NCBI GenBank assembly: GCA_016801885.1
Contig: CM028888.1
Coordinates: 4,138,501 to 4,202,500 of the forward strand
Source: Toxotes chatareus
Taxonomy: Eukaryota; Chordata; Actinopteri; Toxotidae
Direction: 5' to 3'
Length of the DNA: 64,000 nucleotides
Part shown: in pieces, positions 24,751 through 36,290 of the stretch
How the letters are laid out: every line of letters starts with the position of its first letter
Position numbering within the stretch: the first letter of the stretch is position 1
Translations under genes and position numbers: made by a program
The notes under the pieces: generated by a model
Databases searched by the model: none
Seen by the model: only the letters and a program-made list of their open reading frames with translations
Told to the model about the DNA's origin: nothing

Positions 24751-25134
24751 CCTGGAAGTGAATCATCTTTCACTGGATGTTTTTGTCGAGATGCGTCATA
24801 CATTTTGTGACCACACAATGCGCAGATTTGTTGCATGATCTCTGGATAGCCTTAAACACAGACATGACAATGCAGTCAATTGTAAATGGATGTGACAAGC
24901 CACATCCCTCATGTAATACACTGACACACACACATTTCCACATAACATGCTTTTACACAAAGATAACTAGCTAATACGTGATGCCATGCTTGTTAAGGGA
25001 ACTCTTACATCAAAAGGGATCTCCCCCTAGAGGCTTATGAGCAGGCATGTAAATACATTGACATCCTTCCAGTTGTACTGTGAAGAAAAGTAGGCTAAAT
25101 CCTCCGTCCTCTCACTGACAATTTAGTCTAAGAT

Positions 25135-25135
25135 C

Positions 25136-25172
<37 letters not shown>

Positions 25173-25173
25173 A
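25135..25173 (+). repeat. Compound (GT)n(GA)n microsatellite
   Basis: About ten GT units run directly into about nine GA units. Compound arrays of this sort are common in fish genomes. Confidence 0.92.
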
Positions 25174-25499
25174 AGCATGATATTACGGCTGCCATTTGCA
25201 GTTAATGCTACATATTTTATCGAGGCAAGTTGATTAACAGAGGCTGCGTCCATGTTTACCAACGGTAATATTTAACACACTAGAGAAATACACAACTACA
25301 GCTCAACGGCTCACTGGATGACAGTGCATAACAGGGCACAGCCTTCAAACTCAGGTCTCAAATAACTTTTGGCCCGTGCTTTAGCTCAGACATAAACAGT
25401 CTCAAACAGTATCTATACTTCTGATGAACTGACAGGTTTTGAGCGGCTGAACCTGCCATTTTTCATGTGCAGAGGAATCACTGTTGGAAGAGTTGGTAG

Positions 25500-25650
25500 G
25501 GATGTGTGCTTGCCATTTTGCTGACAACCTGAATCCGTCCCAACACTAATTAGATTAAGTCAATGTATTTGAATGAAGGTATTTAATCAGCTCCACTAAG
25601 GGCTAATGAGCCTTGTTGGCTTTGGTCTCTTGACTAGTTATCCTACTTTA
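25500..25650. other. Candidate conserved non-coding element
   Basis: Complex sequence with a TAATTAG homeodomain-type core at 25547-25553, a second AT core (GTATTTAATCAG) and a small dyad GGCTAATGAGCC near 25600. No coding frame. The spacing of AT cores resembles developmental enhancers in teleosts, but this is inference from texture. Confidence 0.3.
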
Positions 25651-25863
25651 AAGCAACAAAACACATTCAGTAAGAAATGAGGAGAGATTAGAAGATGTAA
25701 GACCGTCCGAGAAAAACTGGAGATTTTGGGCTACAGAGACAAATGCTTGACATAGATAATGTATTGCAAAAATAGGGATAGGAACAGTCCTTGCTAGGTA
25801 GCCCAAATCCAGTATTCATATTCAGAAACTTTCAAATTTCTCCCAGTTAGAAAGAGTCATTAC

Positions 25864-25881
25864 TCTAGAGCTAGCTCTAGA
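25864..25881. repeat. Perfect 18-bp palindrome
   Basis: TCTAGAGCTAGCTCTAGA is identical to its reverse complement, with no loop. A palindrome of this length without simple-repeat composition is unlikely at any single position but not surprising once in 64 kb. Confidence 0.9.
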
Positions 25882-26540
25882 TTTACAGAATAAGCCTCTT
25901 AAAGCCCCTCAAAGTGCATGCTACATTGTCAGGGTACATGTTTTGTTGCCATTGATAACATAAATTAAATAACAAGTAGATATGAGTGTTGCATCTCTTT
26001 ACTGCAGAGAGACAAGTTTGGGTTATACTGTCAGAAGCAGTAGCAGCTTTGTAGCTTCGGCATTCAACTGCATCTCACAGTCTTCCTGAAGCTCGAAGTA
26101 GTAGAAGAAGTAATTGGTCTGCTTTAGTATTATAAATCTTTTGCAGACATTAAAAGTTGTCTTACATTGCTCTAGATTCACACCAGTGAGCAGCTGAGTG
26201 AGTCAGCACACAGTGTGACTGCCCTGATACCCTAGATGACTATCTGTAACTCTGCGGAATATCAAAGCTGTGAAACACAGCATGCACCTCTTTGATGTCA
26301 TGCACACTCACCAAACAGACAGTTTTATACCACGGACCGGTCGGTGTGCACGCATGAGCATGCACTTCCTAATTTCAAACTAACATGGATCCACTGGGAT
26401 GGTTGGACTACATACATGAGATGACGTATTTTTGAGGTGCTTCTGACTTGGAGCAACCAAGAGAGATAATAATAATCCATACTGTATATCTGTCGGACAA
26501 ATACCTGGGGTCAAAGCAAAACAACTGTGAAACCCACTGG

Positions 26541-26818
26541 CCAAACTGCCATGAAATCTTGTATGGTCATTCATGGTCTCCAGAGGAGGATCCTAAAAGT
26601 TTTGTTGACCACCTGGCCTTTTGTTTAGTGCTGCCATCAGGTGGAGTTTTCCCACAAAAACTTCATGACAGTGTATCATAGGAACTATTCTTGATTCTCA
26701 GACAATGAAGCCTTTTCATCGTGGGGACTCCATGACCTTTGTCCTACCACCACCCTGAAGCATGTACATGAAAACTAGTGTATCTCATTATCTAATTGGC
26801 AGATTGCCATGACAAATG
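26541..26818 (+). repeat. Percomorph interspersed repeat, copy 2 (plus)
   Basis: The order of blocks follows the copy at 62249: AACTGCCATGAAATC, then GGTCATTCATGGTCTCCAGA, GGATCCT, a GACC block, then GTGCTGCCATCAGGTGGA (the family's GCCACCATGAGGTTGA block). A second internal unit ends with TTGGCAGATTGCCATGACAAA at about 26796-26816. This internal repetition (CATGAAAT-like unit twice) is typical of the family as I recall it. Non-coding. Boundaries are approximate and the copy is well diverged. Confidence 0.6.
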
Positions 26819-27423
26819 ACAGCAGAGACACGAGACAGACCCTGTCTCACTGGTGTCTCTCTCCCTACATAAATACAGAGAGTCCCTTCACTTCCCTTCC
26901 ATGAAAGTGTATTACACCAGGGGACCAACCTAATAGACATGATCCAATAAACCCAGTAAAATAAACCCTAATGGCATCCAAAAACCATCATCACATCACA
27001 TCATTGGGGACGTGTTGAAGGAAAAGAGCTATGATAAATGTGGCATTTGTCAATCGCACACACATATGGCGAGCATGCCATCTGGGTAATCAGCAGTCAC
27101 TATGACCTCCCCACACCCACACATCTGACCATCACCACACAGTACAGATCTGCCAGCTCACCCGCTTACACACACAAATTCTTGTACTCCTATCGTTATG
27201 AGGACCTTCCAGTGACTGGGTACGTTGACCTCAACATTAATATAATGCTTCATATTCATATTCACATTATTGTCTTTGTAGTTTTGGCATTTCCTCTGAT
27301 GTCCATGACTCAGTTACAGTACAATGTCTTCTATTGTGACAACTTGCCTGGCAAAAATTCCCTTAAACCATAGATCTAAATTTAAAATTGCGGTCAGCTG
27401 CACCCATCCAAGCTGACTTCTGT

Positions 27424-27452
27424 CATCATCAAGCCACCTTGGCTTGATGATG
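27424..27452. repeat. Perfect 13-bp hairpin with 3-base loop
   Basis: CATCATCAAGCCA at 27424-27436 and TGGCTTGATGATG at 27440-27452 are exact reverse complements separated by CCT. Outward, partial pairing resumes after a small bulge (TGT at 27421-27423 with ACA at about 27455-27457). The tight loop favours a cruciform or RNA hairpin. It lacks the long arm of a microRNA precursor and has no poly-T after it, so no known RNA class fits. Confidence 0.9.
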
Positions 27453-28639
27453 CCACAAGAACAGCGACTGGGGTTGTGGATGAATACTTGGCCTTGTTGG
27501 TGCCCACTGTGAACAAGCGGGAGCTGTCCTGACGTGATAATGACACAGCATGACCAAGGCCTTTGTCCGGACAATTCTACATGAGGAATGCCACAATCTA
27601 CAGTGAGATGCAGAAAAAGAACGGCATGTTTGAATTTTTGAGGACAGGAAGGCAGTGGCCTCAGCTTCAGTGGTACAAAAGCCTTTGGGATTGCAGGGAG
27701 CTTAGGAATTAATAAAGTGAGGCTGCATTGGGTGAGTAACTGGGATTTTAAAGACTAAATACTGGGTCATCGAACATGTGCACAAGAGAGATTGATCATA
27801 ACTCTACAGCCTCTGCTGCAGCCAACAGTCATTAAATTGTTTAAATCTCTCACGAGGCTGAGTAGGTTTGTGCTGAGGCAAGGCTTATTTAACTTATTTC
27901 AGGGGTATATCATATTAACATACGCACATCTTTCTTTCTTTCCAAGTGGAACAAAAGTCCCTCTCTGTTTTTCTTCAATATGAATGCAACAAGTTAAACA
28001 TTGTTCTGTTTGTTCTGTATTTATTGATTTGTGTATTCCAATCAGCTGCAGTACATATTCAACTGACAGAAAAAGTCAATGATCTTGTAACATAAGGGAT
28101 ATTCTATCTTCTGGCTTGTTGCCCTTTAATATCAGAATTTAATTTTAAGTGGATATTGAATTATGTTGGATTACACTGTCTGTAACCTTTGTGGTTACAC
28201 AGATTGCTGGAGTTTCTTTAACAACGATCATTAAAGTTTATAACATCCTTCCTCATTGTTATTTTTTCTGCACCACAAATATGCTAAAACACTGAGCACA
28301 ATGGTTCATGACCAAATTGCAAATTCATCTATCTACTGGTTAAAATAGCACAGGCAAAAGAGGAAGACAGAGAAGCACTTGTCACCTTTTCAGAGAGCAG
28401 CCGGAAAGATCTATTGTGTGCGTTCATGGTGCTGCTGGTTTTCTTTTTATATGTAAATTCTTGAAATCAGTTCAACAGGAAATCTTAAGAAAGCCCCATC
28501 TCATTCTCGTGGCTTCAACAACCTCGCAGTGGTTATACAAGGGTGAGTAGGATTGCAGTGTTCTACACATGTTGAAGAAAGGTGCTTCATTACAATATTT
28601 AAAAAGGAGTCGCATAAGTCAAATGGGGTATCGCTGTGA

Positions 28640-28770
28640 GATAGGGCACAGCAACACTGATGACTGAGGGCGAGAAATCAGGCCTTTGCTCTTATCTAAC
28701 TTCGACATCCAGCCAATGAGACCTCCAAGGACTGAGGCCATTGATTTGTGAATGAAAAACCAACTCATTT
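28640..28770. other. Candidate conserved non-coding element
   Basis: Complex sequence of about 130 bases with no simple repeats, including CTTATCTAACTTCG (GATA-type core on the minus strand), CCAATGAGACC (CCAAT box) and CATTGATTTGTGAATG. No coding signature. Inference only. Confidence 0.25.
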
Positions 28771-30194
28771 TAGCAACTACAATGACCTGAGGTTCCCTTC
28801 AGTAGCACAGAACAAAACTGATGTCCTCCTTCTTTAAGCTCTGCTGCAGATTTGGATTCAGCTATAATGTGATGATTTGTCAGCCAAGACATTTGCATGT
28901 TATCTTGACAGTTCCCCAAGACACAACACAGCGTGCAGTGGGTGAAAACAAAGACATCAGGCCCGGCTATTTGTTCAGAACAGGTCAATTCTTTGTGAAA
29001 GTTCCTTGAGTGTTGAAACCTGAACATTATCTTTTACTGGCACAGACCTCAGATGTGTGCAGAGGTAGAGAGGTCACCACTGTTTTCTTTGTAAGCTTTG
29101 AAAGATATGCGAGACAACGACTCATAAGATGGCTCTGAGATAAGAGATAACTCTGCTTCTGCTGCAAAAAGGCACTATAGATAGCACTGTTTTGCACCTT
29201 TGGTCATAATCCAGCAGTGTTGGCCAGTCTCATGAGATCCCCTCCGTGCATTCTAGATATAGCACTGCTGAAAAGCGCTCGCTTGCAAAAAACTTCTTTG
29301 AAAAAAAAAAAAAAAGGTGAAACAGATATACAATGTCTTATTTATTTATATGTTTTCTGAAACAACCATGGTAATAGAGGCTATTCCAAGACACATCACC
29401 AAATACTGCCTTAAAGTACAGAGTTCATTCTGACACGAGAGTGAGAATATGATAGAGATACAATGGTAAAGCCATTCCTGCACAGGTTAATCAAATCTGG
29501 AGCAATTCCATATTTGAGGCTTCAGGCTTTATTTAAAAAAAAAAACAACCTGGTAAATCTCTGATTCAAGTTTAAGCCATTCTACAAAGTAAACTCTGAG
29601 CTAACACGATAAGATTACTTCAAGTTGGCTCAAAGCAATCAATATTACTGTGATTCAGATTTAATTTATTGTCGTTGTACAGAGTACACATTAAAACAGT
29701 AAGAGCTGCTGAAGCTGACTTTAAACATCCACATGTCTACAAAAATTCTTCTGAACACATTTCCATTCTACCGGTCACAAGGTGCTTTATCCAGCTGGGT
29801 ACAGATTATTAAGAATGAATGCTGATGAGTACCTTTGTCCCTAAACTAGTTTGAAAGTAGCTTTGGTGGATTGAGCCTGTTGATGCAGCACATCAAGCCT
29901 AAAGGAATGAATCTCTTATTGCAAAGCCCACGCTACTTCACCAATGCGGTCTTCTTAATTTGACACTAGGGTCGCTAATGAGAAATGAAAAACAGTGAGA
30001 CTTTTTAATTTAACCACATATTACAGCTCATTTTTACTCTGCTGCATCTGTCAATATAACGAACATTTGAGACTGATATTATATTGACCATGAAAGACCC
30101 AAAATGCCACACCTGAAAGATAAATAAAAAAATTAAAAAGTGTGAATGTAAATTCGTAACAGGTCTGTGGGTACGCCTTCGATGATTTCTATTG

Positions 30195-30415
30195 AGGGCG
30201 GTGTGTCTCACGAGCGGTCGTTCTCGTATTTGTGAGGTCATTGGTTTGATCCCTGGCTCCTCCAGAGAACATGTCAAACTGCCCTTGAGCAAGACAGCGA
30301 ACTGCTAACTGCTCCTGATACTGTGCCATCACTGTTTGCCTCTTACATTGTAAAGTGCCTAGAGTGGTCGATAGAGTGGAAAAGTGCAATACATTTACCA
30401 TTACAATTTACCACA
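30195..30415 (+). mobile_element. tRNA-derived SINE, V-SINE-like
   Basis: The head (from about 30195) reads as a degenerate tRNA-derived RNA polymerase III promoter: GGGCGGTGTGTCTCA around a shortened A box, then AGCGGTCGTTCTCG, and a clear B box GGTTTGATCCC at 30243-30253 (consensus GGTTCRANNCC). The body has TTGAGCAAGACAGCGAACTG near 30287. The tail has TTGTAAAGTGCCTAGAGTGG followed by GAAAAGTGCAATACATTTACC. This matches the UnaL2-type LINE 3' end that V-SINEs borrow so that the LINE reverse transcriptase copies them. It ends in short ATTTACC-like direct repeats. About three to five bases appear missing between the A-box core and the following block, so this copy is probably transcriptionally dead. 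Confidence 0.85.
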
Positions 30416-30724
30416 ATTACAGTCATTCATGATAATAGAGCCTCAAGAGCAATTTTACCCAGCAATGCGTTATTATAGCCACGAAACAAGACCTTCTGTG
30501 CTGAAGAAAAAGTTGATCCATTTTTTTTAGGGCTTTCTGTACATGAGACTATATAGTGCCTTACGTTTGTCAATCTCACTTTCAAAGCAGAGCTGTGTGA
30601 TGAAGTGTTTGGCCTACAGAAAACCAGAAGAAAAAGCTGATGACCAGCTTCCTCCTTTATTTAAAAAGACTACAATGTTGACGCAGCCAGGGCATCAACA
30701 CAGATCTGGCAAAAAAGCTGACAT

Positions 30725-30738
30725 GGGGGGGGGGGGGG
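30725..30738 (+). repeat. Poly-G tract (14)
   Basis: Fourteen consecutive G on the plus strand between CAT and CACTGG. Assembly length is uncertain. Confidence 0.9.
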
Positions 30739-30739
30739 C

Positions 30740-31793
30740 ACTGGCGATATAAAGGAATATATCTTTAATTTACCTTTCTTACTGTTCATTAGCCTTGATC
30801 ATGTGGTATTAAATATAAGTGGAATTATGCTTAAAACAAACACTCCATGCTATGCAGCACATCATCACATGAACAAAGGTTGTTTTGACTCTCTGGAAGT
30901 CAAAACAGGTTTGGACAAGATTATTAGAGGATTCAAAAGTAAGCCTTAGAGTTCACCACTGACTTTCTCTAAAGGAAGTATCAAATATTAGGAAAAAAGG
31001 GAGATTTGGCACTTAAAGGCTAAGGAGGAGGATCAAAACATAAAAATGTAAGGAAGGATGACAAACAAAGTGAAACGACATAAATAAAACAGCGCTGTAA
31101 TCGATCCAAATTCTCAAAGAAACCTGTAAGATTCAGGATGCTTTTGAGAGTATTGATTTACCTGGGGCTGCTGTACTGCTTATCGCACCCAACAACCCTC
31201 CCTACATCCTAATCCACACATTTAATAGCAAATAACTGAACCATTTTTAGAGAGCTGTTCAATGCAGTGGATTCTGCTGCAGGATGCTCCATCACTTCCA
31301 GTCCCGAAGCTTTTCACACAAAAAGCTGAAAAGTGTTTTCAGAACACGACCCTAAGAGCAACAGGTTTCACCAAAACAAGTACTGTCTTTCATCATCTGT
31401 GAGAACTAAATTTAGTTGCCTTCCAATCCATAAGTGGATTATTCCATTGGCCACTCAGCCCTGAACTGATGTTTCATGAACAATGTCTTAAATTAAGTAG
31501 ACCTACATGGATGGAACTGAATAGTCAAAAAAATATGTTCCTTTCCAAACCACTTTTCCATGACCTCTGCTGAAAAGGCTTTCAAGTCAAGTCAAACGCA
31601 AAGGGGAATTCATAAGGAGTAATAAGAAGAGAAGCATGGTGCTGAGAGAATCCCAGGTGGACTGACAGCAGGATATGGCCAGATACATTCTTTCATAAAA
31701 AAATGTTTATTCATCAAATCTTCAACTGTATGCATCTAAAGCATATATCAAAATATCACACTAAAACATCCTATTCTTTGCTATTTAAACTTA
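30740..31793. other. Gene-free non-coding DNA
   Basis: No open frame of note and no simple repeat of any length. Complex AT-rich sequence in which I see nothing nameable. Confidence 0.7.
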
Positions 31794-32050
31794 TAATTAA
31801 TCAGTTAATCATTCTGTCTATGTAATGTTAGAAAATAGTGAAAGAAATTTTCATAGATACTCAGCTTACAATGACATGAAGCAGGAAATTCTCACATTTG
31901 AAAACATAAAACTGGACATTGGATAGTATTTTTGCTTAAAACCTTAATTTGACCTTAATCAGGTCATAATTATGACCATAATTATGATGAAAGCTGATTA
32001 ATTTCTTTCGATCTTCTAATCAATGAATCAACTAATTTTTTTTCAGCTTG
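31794..32050 (+). repeat. Acanthomorph interspersed repeat, family 2 (plus)
   Basis: The block order is recognisable: TTAATCAGTTAATC near 31797-31810, GTTAGAAAATAGTGAAA near 31828-31843, AGCAGGAAATTCTCACATTTG near 31880-31900, TTTTTGCTT near 31930, and an end block with CTGATTAATTTC, CTAATCAATGAATC and TTTCAGCTTGA. This is a frequent element of spiny-rayed fish genomes with ATTAATCG-type ends. The central part holding the CAAGCAATTTG block, present on the minus strand at 57577-57632, is missing here. Non-coding. The direct double copy of TCATAATTATGA at 31964-31988 looks like a later addition. Confidence 0.6.
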
Positions 32051-34039
32051 AGCACCACCAAAAGCCCTGCATAGCCAAGCACAGAATTATCAGAGATGTT
32101 GACTTCATACACACATTTTATTATTTAAAATTATAATGCACATAATTTCGGATGTGGCCACATTTCACTGCGAATATTAATTATACGACTTCCAATCATC
32201 AACCACTGGGGGCAGCAGACACACTCTGAGCAGCTCTGTCAGACTTACAATAGAAGACGAGCAATTGGTTTATCTCGAGTACTCACATCTGTCTGTAGGA
32301 GACTGGTCAGTAAACAAGGACATTTTTGGCAACAAAACAAATTAAATTACCAGCAGTAGAAGCTGAAGTGCACACATGCATTGTTCCCTGCTTTTGTTGT
32401 GTGTGTAGGCAATTTGAATCCCATGCACGAAAGGCAGGACAGACTCACACAGGTAATCTAAGAATGCATATACACGAAATGGCTATTGCTAAAAAACTTC
32501 TGGCGATAAATAGTATAAAAATAGGGTCTGATGTCATGAAAATCAATGTATAACTTCTAAATCAGTTCTTCATAAACATGCAACACCAACCACAAGGCAT
32601 TCTGGGAGAGCTGTATCTCCCTTCATAAAGGATGGTCCAAACAAAGTAGCATTGCACCATTGCTTTGCATTTACAGAAAGTAACCCACTCTTCTCATGGC
32701 TACCACTTAATCACCAGTTAGCTTTAATCAATTACGAACCTTCCTGTTCAACGCAGACCCTTTCACTGAACCCAAATGCAGGTCAGGTCCTTACTGGCCA
32801 GGTCAGAACAGAGGTCAAAATGGAGTAAAAGCTAATTGTCTGGGCAGGAAGTGATTCATGTGATGACATGAGAAAGATCGGCATCACAGAAGAACAAGAC
32901 AAGGACAAGCACATGGCCCAATTCTGCCAGTCAGTTAAACAGATAAAGTTTGTGGACAGTTGTAAGGGGATTCTTTCATTATTTTATATTATATATCCAC
33001 TGCACACTGATATTTCGATATGGAGGTGATAGGTTGTTTTAATATTCCCAGGCATATATCAGGCCAAACAATCACCCCACTCACTTACTCACTAAGAGCC
33101 TCCTTACGTGATTATTTCAGCAGTATTGGCTTTTCTATGGTTTGAGCCTTTGTTATGGGCCAAATTTCCCTGACATTATGAACTCAGCAGTGCCGTTGCT
33201 CTTTTACAATAAGTACTACTGTAATTTGCCACCACCCAGACTGACGTGACACCTTTCAAACATAGCCCACATCTTTTCAGCTATTCCACTGGCCTCCGAG
33301 TCTCAGGGTGCTCACTTAGCATTTGCGTCACAGTAGCTTCTGTGATAAAGTATTGGATGGCATTGATTTTGTGCTAGTGGTGGGTCTATTCCGTCTATGC
33401 TTTACCCTTCTTTTTTCCTTTCACCACTACCCCTCCTGTGTTTTATGTTTTAGGATAGCACGAAGCAAAGATGTCCAGCCTCTCAACATTCATGTTGGGA
33501 GATCACCCTGCCCATGCATCCTGGCTGTCTATAACTTTCTGAGCTCTTTCTCACTGGTGAGAGAGATAGAGTTGAACAAACCCTTTTAGTGCATGATAAT
33601 ACAAAAATAACTCACTTGTAAACATGCTTTCTATGTTAGGGGCCATATAAAATGTGTACCTCTACACAAAGGATGCTCTCACACTTGACTGTAAACTAAC
33701 TGTGGGGCTGGAGTACGGGGCCATTTCACATATTTTTCCGTTCTTTTCTTTTCTTGGTCTGCTACTAAAGAACTGACAACATAGTGAGTATAGAAGGGTG
33801 ATGAATATTTATCAATTTTATTTGTATATCTTAATATTTGGATTTACTTATATGGATGTACAGCACATGTTCATACAAATGTTTTGATTATTAAAACAAA
33901 TTATTAGAGTACATGTACAGACCGCACAGAACCTGTTGGTTATTTTTTAATGGAATTTACTTTCAAATTGCAAAAGAAAAGTACAGTATAAACATTTTAT
34001 GCAAACAAACAGTGAGGGCTGCAGGTTCAGTCTGGGTGC

Positions 34040-34195
34040 TGAGGATAAGGAGAAGGGGGATGGATAGAAATGACAAAGATGAAAGGAAAAGAGGAGGAGG
34101 GAGGGTTGGATGAAGAGGGGGAGGATGGATAGATGGTTGAGAGAATGAATGGATGGCTGAATAGATGGGGGTTAGGTGGCTGGAGGGAGGTATGC
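34040..34195 (+). repeat. Purine-rich degenerate GGAT/GATG array
   Basis: The plus strand is heavily A/G for about 155 bases, with repeated GGATG, GGATAGATGG and GAATGGATGG units. It looks like a decayed (GGAT)n minisatellite. The asymmetry removes stops and explains the open frames on both strands. Confidence 0.7.
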
Positions 34196-34370
34196 TACAT
34201 ATTGGCATCGATCCACAGGAGGGCCCATCAAAGACAGAGTGACATTTATGGCGCCGCTTACTGCGCCGGGCTGCCCTCAGCAGCAGGCACAGAAAGCTGC
34301 GACATTGTCAGCTGTGCTGGGAAAACTGTCGCTGCTTTTGACTACTGCTGAGCCATAGACATTTTCTCTA
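34196..34370. other. Candidate conserved non-coding element
   Basis: Complex sequence, richer in G+C and CpG than its surroundings, including GGCGCCGCTTACTGCGCCGGG near 34251. It directly follows the GGAT array. Two overlapping plus-strand frames of 60-72 codons show no domain. Inference only. Confidence 0.3.
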
Positions 34371-35713
34371 TAGATCTACAGGCCAAGGGCTGAAGGGTCT
34401 TGTTAGCTGCAAAGGGTGATATACTTGTTCTGTATTCAACATGGATTTGGAGCGAAATGAACCTTACATTGCTCCCAAAGGAATCTGCCAGGCACGTGTA
34501 ATGAGCACATACATTAAAAGAAACATATAGCCAAGATAACAGGGAGTCTTCAAGCTGCGTCAGATTAAACCTTTTAATACAGTTTAACTGTGATGCCGCT
34601 TGTGCTTACTTATGGGAATAAGAAATTGCCAAATGGAGCTGAGCAGATTCTTAATCAGGGAGATTACACTTTCACAGGCCCGCTCATTTCATATGAATGC
34701 ACATTTTCTGTGTTGTTAACTCAATATGTCAGGTGACTTTGGGGGTTCCAGTGATTTGCCTCAACTAGTCTGATTTTACCATGACCCCTGCCAACCATTC
34801 CTTTTGCTGTCAGACTTTAAATCTAGACCTTTCTGGGTTGTTTTGAGCTGTCACTTCAACGCTGCCCCTACGCGCCCTATCTCCGCTCTTCACCTCGCGT
34901 GTTCAAATACAGGTACTTATGAAAGAAGAACATGCTGTCAGATTGAGCACACCCCATGCATATTCCAGACCAGTGTTAATGATTTTTTTTTCCTGCTCAG
35001 TGTTTACATGGTAATGTAGAACAGAATGAAAAATGAAATTAAGGACAGAGACAGAGCAAAGTTATTAATTTAGGTTGATTAACTTTTAATTTCGTCTGCA
35101 TTTGTTTTTTTTTATTTTTTGTTTTATCATTTACAATATTCATTTTCTTTTCATTTAATTCGTTTTTGAGAAGCTCTTTAACCATTTTGACCACAAGGCT
35201 GGATGACCAACCAGGCAAAGCAGGTAACTGCCCCCCGGGTTCCCACAAGTCCCAAGTTCCCAAAGCAGAATATCAAGTAATGTGGATCCTGCACTGTTAC
35301 TGGAATAACTGTGGAAACAGTGGCTATATGTTGCATTACATTTCCTTCCTACAGTGGAAAACAGCTACACTGTAGGTCACACTGGGGAAAACTTTGTATA
35401 CTGGCTTTACAGGGTCAGTACAACATGAAATGAAATAAGACACGGGCCAAGTGACCAATGGGCTTCGCTTGCTAGCTTGTCTACTGGCACTACACACCCT
35501 CTGACAGTGTAAGTAATGTTAGCCTAGTTAGCAAGGCTACTGAAAGAGACGCCCTCAGCGTGACCGTTGCCTTTAACGTTATAACAGTCCCTTCGCTCCT
35601 TGAGGGCAGAAGAGACCAGAATAGCCAGAAATCTTTATCAGATGAACATGGGGTAAAATCCTGTAAATACTGACCTCTCCTTTTAAAAATTATTTTAAAA
35701 AAATTTCTGAAGC

Positions 35714-35735
35714 TTTTTTTTTTTTTTTTTTTTTT
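35714..35735 (+). repeat. Poly-T tract (22)
   Basis: Uninterrupted run of 22 T. On the minus strand it is a poly-A that could end a retroposed sequence lying to its right, but none is recognised. Confidence 0.9.
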
Positions 35736-35847
35736 ACAGAAAATATCTATAATTTTACACTGAGTGTATAAATACACGAAGCTTTGCCTTAGTTACAAGG
35801 TTTTTCATTCATCTTTCCAGGCTTACAGACATATATAGATATATGTT

Positions 35848-35880
35848 CACACACATATGCACACACACCAACACACAGAC
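35848..35880 (+). repeat. Interrupted (CA)n microsatellite
   Basis: CA units broken by TATG and CCAA. Impure and short. Confidence 0.8.
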
Positions 35881-36048
35881 AGAAATTTACCCACTACCTA
35901 CTGTATGCATGTGAATTGTGATCTATCACTGGCAATCATTAAGTGATTGCAGGGAGAGAATGGTGGGTAACAAGCGTCGCTGTTCAGCATTCCTAAACAG
36001 CCTTTCCTGTCAAGGGCATTTACACACTGCAGAGGTGGACACATTGGT

Positions 36049-36110
36049 GCACGCACACACACTCAAACGCGCCTGCACACCCACCAACCCACGCACACAC
36101 ATACACACGA
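36049..36110 (+). repeat. Interrupted (CA)n-rich tract
   Basis: CA-rich sequence broken by CTCAAACGCGCC and CCACCAACCC segments. It probably represents a decayed array. The 107-codon open frame at 35918-36241 runs through it and is not supported as a gene. Confidence 0.75.
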
Positions 36111-36246
36111 GCCAACAAATATACGCTCGGGAAACTGACTTCACCTTAAAAGAGTGGTATCAAAGTAGTTTAAAACCTGCTGCCAGAGATTCGTTGCGTT
36201 TGTGTTTGAATAATTTGTGTTTGTTTTTCCTTCTGTCCTAAATTTC

Positions 36247-36290
36247 AACATCTCTAAATTCTAAAAATTCTAATTCTAAAAATTCCTTCA
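36247..36290 (+). repeat. Short (ATTCTAAAA) tandem
   Basis: Units ATTCTAAAA, ATTCTA and ATTCTAAAA occur in direct succession. A small AT-rich array. Confidence 0.7.

Larger units (their letters stand above)
15128..26540. other. Gene-free non-coding DNA
   Basis: No defensible exon. The longest frame is the 146-codon ORF at 15998-16438, listed separately. The stretch contains microsatellites, poly-A and poly-G tracts, a small hairpin, a perfect palindrome at 25864, a local tandem duplication at 24331 and some candidate conserved elements. The rest is complex AT-rich sequence in which I see nothing nameable. Confidence 0.7.
26819..30194. other. Gene-free non-coding DNA
   Basis: The longest frame (27038-27373, 111 codons) has no recognisable motif and reads through short CA-rich stretches. 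A strong 13-bp hairpin lies at 27424-27452, a conserved-element candidate at 28640-28770 and a poly-A at 29301-29315. Nothing else in it can be named. Confidence 0.7.

Noticed and set aside
27038..27373. 111-codon plus-strand frame
   Set aside because: Reads through CA-rich sequence, no domain, no supporting signals.
29658..29695. TTTATTGTCGTTGTACAGAGTAC, similar to a phrase seen in other fish repeats
   Set aside because: Too short and too low in complexity to assign to any family.
35400..35713. Sequence before the poly-T with GTTAGCCTAGTTAGC-like phrases, possible retroposon
   Set aside because: No promoter box, tail match or duplication; texture alone is not enough.
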